Positions 58,836 to 64,000 of a stretch of DNA of 64,000 nt are shown piece by piece. The notes beneath the pieces are model-generated. The model was not told where the DNA came from. It did not search any database and was given only the letters and a program-made list of their open reading frames with translations. Source of the DNA: Catellatospora sp. TT07R-123 (GTDB lineage: Bacteria > Actinomycetota > Actinomycetes > Mycobacteriales > Micromonosporaceae). Location of the stretch: positions 1,736,001 to 1,800,000 of the forward strand of contig NZ_BNEM01000001.1 of NCBI RefSeq assembly GCF_018327705.1. Reading direction: 5' to 3'. The translations under genes were made by a program, and so were the position numbers. The first letter of the stretch is position 1. Each line of letters opens with the position of its first letter.

Positions 58836-58895
58836 GGCACCCGGCGGCACCCTGGCACTCGGCGGCACCCGGCGGCACTCGGCGGCGGCACCCGT
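58836..58895. repeat. Short tandem repeat upstream of kdpD copy 1
   Basis: Near-repeats of CGGCGGCACCC/CGGCGGCACTC occupy this 60-bp stretch in front of the kinase gene. It lies on the kinase 5' side of the divergent region. Confidence 0.5.
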
Positions 58896-58946
58896 CGCGC
58901 CGGGTCGGCCGACGGGGCCCGCGCGGGCGTGACGTCCGCCGCGAGG

Positions 58947-58999
58947 GCGTCAAGATAGCGTCAAGAACCAGCGGTAATAGAGATCATCAGCCTTACGCT
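58947..58999 (+). promoter_or_regulatory. Doubled GCGTCAAGA boxes and -10 of the KimA-like gene
   Basis: GCGTCAAGA occurs at 58947-58955 and 58958-58966, exactly 11 bases apart (one helical turn, same face). TACGCT (58994-58999) lies six bases before the GTG at 59006, so the gene is probably leaderless. The boxes end about 40 bases before the predicted transcription start, a typical position for an activator such as KdpE. Confidence 0.6.
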
Positions 59000-59005
59000 G
59001 ACGGC

Positions 59006-61054
59006 GTGCCCACCCCTGCGATCTGGTTCAAGCGCATCCTTCTCGGCCGGCCCTTCCGCACCGATCGCCTCGGTGAGACCCTGCTGTCCAAGCGCCTGGC
59101 CCTGCCCATCTTCGCCAGCGACCCGCTGTCCTCGGTCGCGTACGCCACCCAGGAGATCCTGCTCGTCCTGACCCTGGGCGGCCTGGCCTACCTGTACCTG
59201 GCGCCGTGGATCGGGCTGGCGGTGGTGGTGCTGCTGACCGTCGTGGTGATCTCGTACCGGCAGGTGGTGCGCGCGTACCCGTCCGGCGGCGGCTCGTACG
59301 AGGTCGCCTCGCGCAACCTCGGCCCGGGGGTGGGCCTGGTCGTGGCCGCGGCGCTGCTGGTCGACTACATCATGACCGTGGCGGTGTCGGTCGCCGCGGG
59401 CGTGGACAACATCATCTCCGCGGCACCGGCGCTGAACGCGTGGCGGGTGCCGATCAACCTGGCGTTCGTGGCCCTGCTGGCCGCGATGAACCTGCGCGGG
59501 GTCCGCGAGTCGGGCAAGACCTTCGCCGTGCCGACATACCTGTTCATCGTCGGCGTGCTCGCGATGATCACGGTCGGGCTGGGCCGGACCCTGTTCGGGC
59601 ACGCCCCGGTGGCCGAGAGCGCCGGGTGGGCCGTCGAGCCGAAGCACGTCGGCCTGGCCGGGCTGGGACTGACCGTGCTCGCCCTGCGCGCGTTCTCGTC
59701 CGGCTGCACCGCACTGACCGGGGTCGAGGCGATCTCCAACGGCGTACCGGCGTTCAAACCGCCCAAGAGCACCAACGCCGCCCGGACCATGGCCTGGATG
59801 GGCGGCCTGTCGGTGGTGATGTTCGCCGGGATCACCGCGCTGGCCCTGGTCGCCCAGGTGCACATCGCGGAGGACACCTGCGACCTGGTCGGCTTCCCCG
59901 GCGACTGCGCCACCGACCCGCAGCGCACCGTCATCGCCCAGCTCGCCGCCGCCGTGTTCGGCGGGACGCACTCGGCGGGGTTCTACTACATCCAGGCGGT
60001 CACGGCCGCGATCCTGATCCTGGCCGCCAACACCGCCTTCAACGGGTTCCCGCTGCTCGGATCGATCCTGGCCCAGGACCGCTACCTGCCGCGCCAGCTG
60101 CACACCCGGGGCGACCGGCTGGCCTTCTCCAACGGCATCATCGCGCTGGCCGCGATCGCCGCCGCGCTGATCGCCGCGTTCGACGGGTCGGTCACCCGCC
60201 TCATCCAGCTCTACATCCTGGGCGTGTTCACCGCGTTCACCCTGTCGCAGTTCGGCATGGTGCGGCACTGGAACCGGCTGCTGACGACCGAACGCGACCC
60301 CGTCGCCCGCCGCCGCGTCCACCACTCCCGCTTCGTCAACGCCCTCGGCGGGGTGCTGACCGGGGTCGTGCTGGTCGTGGTGCTGGCGACGAAGTTCACG
60401 CACGGGGCATACCTGGTGGTCATCGCGATCCCGCTGCTGTGGCTGATGATGCGCGGCATCCACCGCCACTACGACACGGTCCGCGCCGAACTGGTCGCCG
60501 AGCCGGGCGACCGGACGCTGCCGAGCCGGGTGCACGCCGTGGTGCTGGTCTCCACGGTGCACAAGCCGACGCTGCGCGCGCTGACGTTCGCCAGGGTCAG
60601 CCGCCCCGACTCGCTGACGGCGGTCACCGTGCACGTCGACGAGGCCGACACCCGGGCGCTGCAACGGCAGTGGGCCGAGTACGACATCGCCGTCCCGCTG
60701 ACCGTCATCGAGTCGCCGTACCGGGAGATCACCCGGCCGGTGGTCGAGTACGTCAAGAACCTGCGCCGGACCGGACCGCGCGACATCGTGGCCGTCTACA
60801 TCCCCGAGTACGTCGTCGGCCGCTGGTGGGAGCACCTGCTGCACAACCAGTCCGCGCTGCGGCTGAAGGCCCGGCTGCTGTTCGAACCCGGCGTGATGGT
60901 GATCAACGTGCCGTGGCAGCTGCACTCCAGCGCCGCCGTGGTGGACCGGATCGTGCACACCCCGGGCCAGGTCCGCCGCGGCCTGGCCGACGCCGAACCG
61001 GCACCCGTTCAGCGCTCGGCGGGCTCGGCGGGCTCGGCGGGCACGAACCGGTAG
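59006..61054 (+). CDS. KimA-like APC-family potassium transporter
   Basis: 682 residues from a GTG at 59006. Twelve hydrophobic helices of the APC fold occupy residues about 30-470, followed by a cytoplasmic domain of about 200 residues. LALPIFASDPLSSVAYATQEI near residue 33, YPSGGGSYEVASRNLGPGVG near 92, and FSSGCTALTGVEAISNGVP near 232 resemble Bacillus KimA (YdaO), a high-affinity K+/H+ symporter, and the broader KUP/amino-acid permease group. The position between kdpD copy 1 and kdpE supports a potassium role. Its last 15 codons overlap the kdpE coding region on the opposite strand. Confidence 0.75.
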   Translation: MPTPAIWFKRILLGRPFRTDRLGETLLSKRLALPIFASDPLSSVAYATQEILLVLTLGGLAYLYLAPWIGLAVVVLLTVVVISYRQVVRAYPSGGGSYEVASRNLGPGVGLVVAAALLVDYIMTVAVSVAAGVDNIISAAPALNAWRVPINLAFVALLAAMNLRGVRESGKTFAVPTYLFIVGVLAMITVGLGRTLFGHAPVAESAGWAVEPKHVGLAGLGLTVLALRAFSSGCTALTGVEAISNGVPAFKPPKSTNAARTMAWMGGLSVVMFAGITALALVAQVHIAEDTCDLVGFPGDCATDPQRTVIAQLAAAVFGGTHSAGFYYIQAVTAAILILAANTAFNGFPLLGSILAQDRYLPRQLHTRGDRLAFSNGIIALAAIAAALIAAFDGSVTRLIQLYILGVFTAFTLSQFGMVRHWNRLLTTERDPVARRRVHHSRFVNALGGVLTGVVLVVVLATKFTHGAYLVVIAIPLLWLMMRGIHRHYDTVRAELVAEPGDRTLPSRVHAVVLVSTVHKPTLRALTFARVSRPDSLTAVTVHVDEADTRALQRQWAEYDIAVPLTVIESPYREITRPVVEYVKNLRRTGPRDIVAVYIPEYVVGRWWEHLLHNQSALRLKARLLFEPGVMVINVPWQLHSSAAVVDRIVHTPGQVRRGLADAEPAPVQRSAGSAGSAGTNR

Positions 61055-61722
61055 CCCATGCCGGGCTCGGTCAGCAGCTGGCGGGGGTGGGCCGCGTCGT
61101 CCTCCAGCTTGCGGCGCAGCTGGGCCATGTACTGCCGCAGGTAGTTGGTCTCGGTCGCGTACTGCGGACCCCAGATCTCCTGGAGCAGCTGCCGCTGCCC
61201 GACCAGCTTGCCCGGGTTGCGCACCAGGGCCGTGAGCAGGTGCCACTCGGTCGGCGTGAGCCGCACGTCGGTGCCGGAGCCGTCGACCGGCCGCACCACG
61301 TGGTTGGCGACGTCGATGCTGTACCGCCCGATGCGCACCACGCTCTGCGCGTCGGGTGTGGCCAGGTGGCGCCGGGTCACCGCCCGGACCCGGGCCAGCA
61401 GCTCGTCCACGCCGAACGGCTTGGTGACGTAGTCGTCGGCGCCCGCGTCCAGGGCCAGCACCTTGTCCTGGCTGCCGGTACGCCCGGACAGCACGATGAT
61501 CGGCGCCGCGGACCAGCCGCGCAGCCCGCGGATCACCTCGACGCCGTCCATGTCGGGCAGGCCCAGGTCCAGCACGACCACGTCGGGATGGCCCGAGCCC
61601 GCCGCCCGCAGCGCACCGGCCCCGTCCGCGGCGAGGTCGACGTCGTAGCCGCGCGCCCGCAGGTTGATCCGCAGGGCGCGCAGGATCTGCGGCTCGTCGT
61701 CGACGATGAGGATCTTCGTCAC
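61009..61722 (-). CDS. kdpE: KdpE-type response regulator
   Basis: 237 residues from a GTG at 61722 overlapping the upstream kdpD stop (GTGA). An OmpR-class regulator: the receiver has ILIVDDEP (acidic pair), the phospho-acceptor Asp in VVVLDLGLPDMDG near residue 52, and Lys in DYVTKPFG near 101. The C-terminal winged helix (LTPTEWHLLTALVRNPGKLVGQRQLLQEIWGP, split) shows the KdpE pattern. It probably activates kdpFABC, and the shared words before kup and the KimA-like gene suggest a wider potassium regulon. Confidence 0.93.
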   Translation of the reverse strand: MTKILIVDDEPQILRALRINLRARGYDVDLAADGAGALRAAGSGHPDVVVLDLGLPDMDGVEVIRGLRGWSAAPIIVLSGRTGSQDKVLALDAGADDYVTKPFGVDELLARVRAVTRRHLATPDAQSVVRIGRYSIDVANHVVRPVDGSGTDVRLTPTEWHLLTALVRNPGKLVGQRQLLQEIWGPQYATETNYLRQYMAQLRRKLEDDAAHPRQLLTEPGMGYRFVPAEPAEPAER

Positions 61723-64000
61723 GCTGCGGTCCTCTCGCGCGCCACGGCGGCGCTGTCGGCTGCCGGCAACGACAGCACCATGGTCAACCCGCCCCCCGGA
61801 GTGACCTCCGGCGCCAGCGTGCCGTTCATCGCCTCGCTCAACCCTCTCGCCAGGGCCAGGCCGAGCCCCAGCCCGGCGTCGTTGCTGCGGTCGCCGGACC
61901 GCTGGAACGGCAGGAACACCCGGTCCCAGTCGGCCTCCGGAATGCCCGGCCCGTGGTCGACGATACGCAACTCCACCCGGCCGCCGTGTGCGCTGGCCCG
62001 CACCGTCGGCGGCCGGTCCGGCGGGCTGTGCCGCAGGGCGTTGCCGATCACGTTGACCAGGACGCGTTCCAGCAGCCCGGGGTCGGCACTGACCTCGGGC
62101 AGGTCGGCGGGGATGCGGATGCGCACGTCGCGGGCGCTGTCGCCGAGTTCGTCCAGCGCGTGCGGCACGACCTCCTCGAAGCCCATCACCCGGGCGGCCA
62201 CGCCCAGCACCCCGGCCTGGAGCCGGCTCATGTCGAGCAGGTTCTCGACCAGGCGGTTGAGCCGGTCCAGCGACTCGCCGGCGGTGGCCAGCAGTTCGCG
62301 GCGGTCGTCGGCGCCGAAGGCGACCTCGGGGCTGGCGAGGCTGTCGACCGCGGCCTTGGCCGAGGCCAGCGGGGTACGCAGGTCGTGGCTGACCGCCGCC
62401 AGCAGCGCGGTGCGCATCCGGTCGGCCTCGGCCAGCGGCCGGGCGGTGGCGGCCTGCTCGGCCAGCCGCTCCTGGCGCAGGGCGAGGGCGGCCTGGGACG
62501 CGAACGCCTCCAGGATGCGCCGGTCGGCCGCGGCCAGCGGCTGCCCGCGCAGCACCAGCGTCAGCTCGTCGCCGATCGGCACGTCGGTGTCGGCCTGGCC
62601 CGGGGCGAAGCACGGCTGCCCGCCCACGGTCGCCGCGACCCGCCACACGCCGGGCTCGTGGCGGCGGTCCGGCCCGTGCGGGGCGTCCTCGCGCGCCTCC
62701 AGCAGCGTCACCGACTCCAGCCGGAACGTCTCGCGCAGCCGTTCCATGAGCGCCGTCAGCGGCCGGTCGCCGCGCAGCACACTGCCCGCGACCGTGGCCA
62801 GGGTCTGCGCCTCGGCCCCGGCCTGCGCCGCCTCCCGGGTGCGCCGGGCCGCCTTGTCGACGGTGGCGCTCACCGCGATCGCGACCACGGTGAACACGAA
62901 CAGCGACAGCAGGTTCTCCCGCTCGGCGATGGTCCATCTCAGGACCGGCGGGGTGAAGAAGTAGTTGAGCAGCGCCGAACCGCCCAGCGCCGCGACGATC
63001 GCGGGCCACATGCCGCCCACCAGCGCCACCGCCACCACCGCCGCCAGGAACAGCAGGATGTCGGTGCCCAGGTTCAGGTCGTCGCCGAAGCGGTACAGCA
63101 GCAGGGTCAGCAGCGGCAGGCCGACCGCGGCCAGGGCGTACCCGGCGGTCCTGCGGCGGGTCGACAGCGCGCTGCCGACCGGGCGGGCGAACCGGCCGCG
63201 GCCGGCCTCGGCGTGGGTGACCAGGTGCACGTCGATCGGGCCGGACTCGGCGGTGGTGGTGACCCCGACCCCGCGCGAGAACAGCTGGGCGAACCGGCCG
63301 CGACGGCTCGCGCCGAGCACCAGCTGGGTGGCGTTGACGCCGCGGGCGAAGTCCAGCAGCGCGGTCGGCACGTCCGTGCCGACGACCTGGTGGTACGTGC
63401 CGCCCAGGCTCTCGACCAGCATGCGCTGCCTGGCCAGCAGCGCCGGATCGACCCCGGCCAGGCCGTCGTTGCGGGCCACGTGCACCGCCATCAGGTCCGC
63501 GCCGCGGGCCCGGTCGGCGATGCGGGCCGCGCGCCGGATCAGCGTCTCGCCCTCGGGGCCGCCGGTCAGCGCGACCACCACGCGCTCCCGCGCCTCCCAG
63601 GTGCTGTCGATGCGGTGCTGGGCGCGGTAGCGGTCGAGCTGCTCGTCGACCTTGTCGGCCAGCCACAGCAGCGCCAGTTCCCGCAGCGCGGTGAGGTTGC
63701 CGACCCGGAAGTAGTTGCTCAGCGCCGCGTCGACCTTCTCCGGCAGGTACACGTTGCCGTGCGCCATCCGCCGCCGCAGCGCCTCGGGCGTCATGTCGAT
63801 CAGCTCGACCTGCTCGGCGCGGCGCGCCACCTCGTCGGGCACGGTCTCGCGCTGCGGCACCCCGGTGATGGTCTGCACCACGTCGTTGAGCGACTCCAGG
63901 TGCTGGATGTTCACCGTGGACAGCACGTTGATCCCGGCGTCCAGCAGCTCGGCGATGTCCTGCCAGCGCTTGACGTTGCGGCAGCCGGGCACGTTGGTGT
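61719..64000 (-). CDS. kdpD: KdpD-type sensor histidine kinase, copy 2 (N-terminus outside window)
   Basis: About 760 C-terminal residues are present; the first 100 or so, including Walker A, lie right of the window. The visible order is the end of the KdpD domain (TNVPGCRNVKRWQDIAELLDAG), universal-stress domain, four helices (LLYRFGDDLNLGTDILLFLA), GAF-like region, HisKA with AVSHDLRTP, and HATPase. It is close to copy 1 throughout. It overlaps kdpE by four bases and is its cognate kinase. kdpFABC probably lies upstream, beyond 64000. Confidence 0.93.
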   Translation of the reverse strand, partial: TNVPGCRNVKRWQDIAELLDAGINVLSTVNIQHLESLNDVVQTITGVPQRETVPDEVARRAEQVELIDMTPEALRRRMAHGNVYLPEKVDAALSNYFRVGNLTALRELALLWLADKVDEQLDRYRAQHRIDSTWEARERVVVALTGGPEGETLIRRAARIADRARGADLMAVHVARNDGLAGVDPALLARQRMLVESLGGTYHQVVGTDVPTALLDFARGVNATQLVLGASRRGRFAQLFSRGVGVTTTAESGPIDVHLVTHAEAGRGRFARPVGSALSTRRRTAGYALAAVGLPLLTLLLYRFGDDLNLGTDILLFLAAVVAVALVGGMWPAIVAALGGSALLNYFFTPPVLRWTIAERENLLSLFVFTVVAIAVSATVDKAARRTREAAQAGAEAQTLATVAGSVLRGDRPLTALMERLRETFRLESVTLLEAREDAPHGPDRRHEPGVWRVAATVGGQPCFAPGQADTDVPIGDELTLVLRGQPLAAADRRILEAFASQAALALRQERLAEQAATARPLAEADRMRTALLAAVSHDLRTPLASAKAAVDSLASPEVAFGADDRRELLATAGESLDRLNRLVENLLDMSRLQAGVLGVAARVMGFEEVVPHALDELGDSARDVRIRIPADLPEVSADPGLLERVLVNVIGNALRHSPPDRPPTVRASAHGGRVELRIVDHGPGIPEADWDRVFLPFQRSGDRSNDAGLGLGLALARGLSEAMNGTLAPEVTPGGGLTMVLSLPAADSAAVARERTAA

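Noticed and set aside
58808-58891. N-terminal extension of kdpD copy 1 to the GTG at 58889-58891
   Set aside because: It would be encoded by CGGCGGCACCC repeats and adds residues absent from KdpD proteins, which begin right before the Walker A domain, as with the ATG at 58807.
53958-59005. c-di-AMP (ydaO) riboswitch before kup or the KimA-like gene
   Set aside because: The kup leader shows no ydaO core motifs, and the KimA-like gene appears leaderless, leaving no room for a riboswitch.

Overview
The window is high-GC actinobacterial DNA, most likely from a Micromonosporaceae-type soil organism. I infer this from the extreme third-position GC, the many secreted CBM35, GH, ricin-lectin and HAF-repeat proteins, the frequent GTG starts, the many apparently leaderless genes, and families such as DUF1876, DUF2975-XRE and DUF4265. 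No rRNA, tRNA, CRISPR array, prophage or origin is visible. One IS30-family insertion sequence is present.

Layout. 1-8.9 kb: a partial secreted DUF2252 protein, a small membrane protein, dienelactone hydrolase, a secreted HAF-repeat protein, DUF2809, a very large membrane-anchored glycosidase-like protein, and TerC behind a manganese (yybP-ykoY) riboswitch. 8.9-19.1 kb: flavodoxin and DUF1876, a thymidylate-kinase-like NTPase, a methyltransferase, an LLM oxidoreductase, a WD40 lipoprotein, DUF4265, a tyrosine phosphatase, IS30, a DUF2975-XRE pair with its operator, and two proteins of unknown function. 19.2-24.1 kb: an apparent operon of a MerR regulator, a papain-fold protein, and a 1010-residue RNA end-processing polyprotein (MJ1316/DUF504, EEP nuclease, 2H/LigT phosphoesterase, PAP-type nucleotidyltransferase). 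24.2-25.8 kb: a divergent MarR/DUF4267-like pair and a small membrane-anchored protein.

25.9-46.4 kb is a chitin/chitosan utilisation region. A ROK regulator heads an ABC sugar importer operon. Divergent from it are three secreted enzymes sharing CBM35 modules: a PQQ-type sugar dehydrogenase, a GH8b chitosanase/lichenase and a GH18 chitinase. After a few unrelated genes come GH20 hexosaminidase and GH2 exo-beta-D-glucosaminidase (CsxA-like), divergent from a XylFGH-type importer. Together these could cut the polymer outside the cell, trim the oligomers to GlcN/GlcNAc, and import the products.

46.4-54.2 kb: a protein of unknown function, gamma-glutamyltransferase, an MFS exporter, a ricin-lectin metalloprotease, a PPOX-family protein and a small unknown. 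54.2-64 kb is a potassium-uptake locus: Kup, a complete KdpD, a KimA-like transporter, KdpE, and a second KdpD that leaves the window. kdpFABC probably lies just beyond the right edge. A repeated GCGTCAAGA/TTGACGC word sits in front of both kup and the kimA-like gene.

At the level of DNA structure, three families of dispersed palindromes occupy gene ends: a GTGCAGTTTCGGGGAAA element (five copies), a GGAAGG-N3-CCTTCC element (five units at three loci), and a GACGYTGGCCTAT hairpin, one copy of which is split by the IS30 element.
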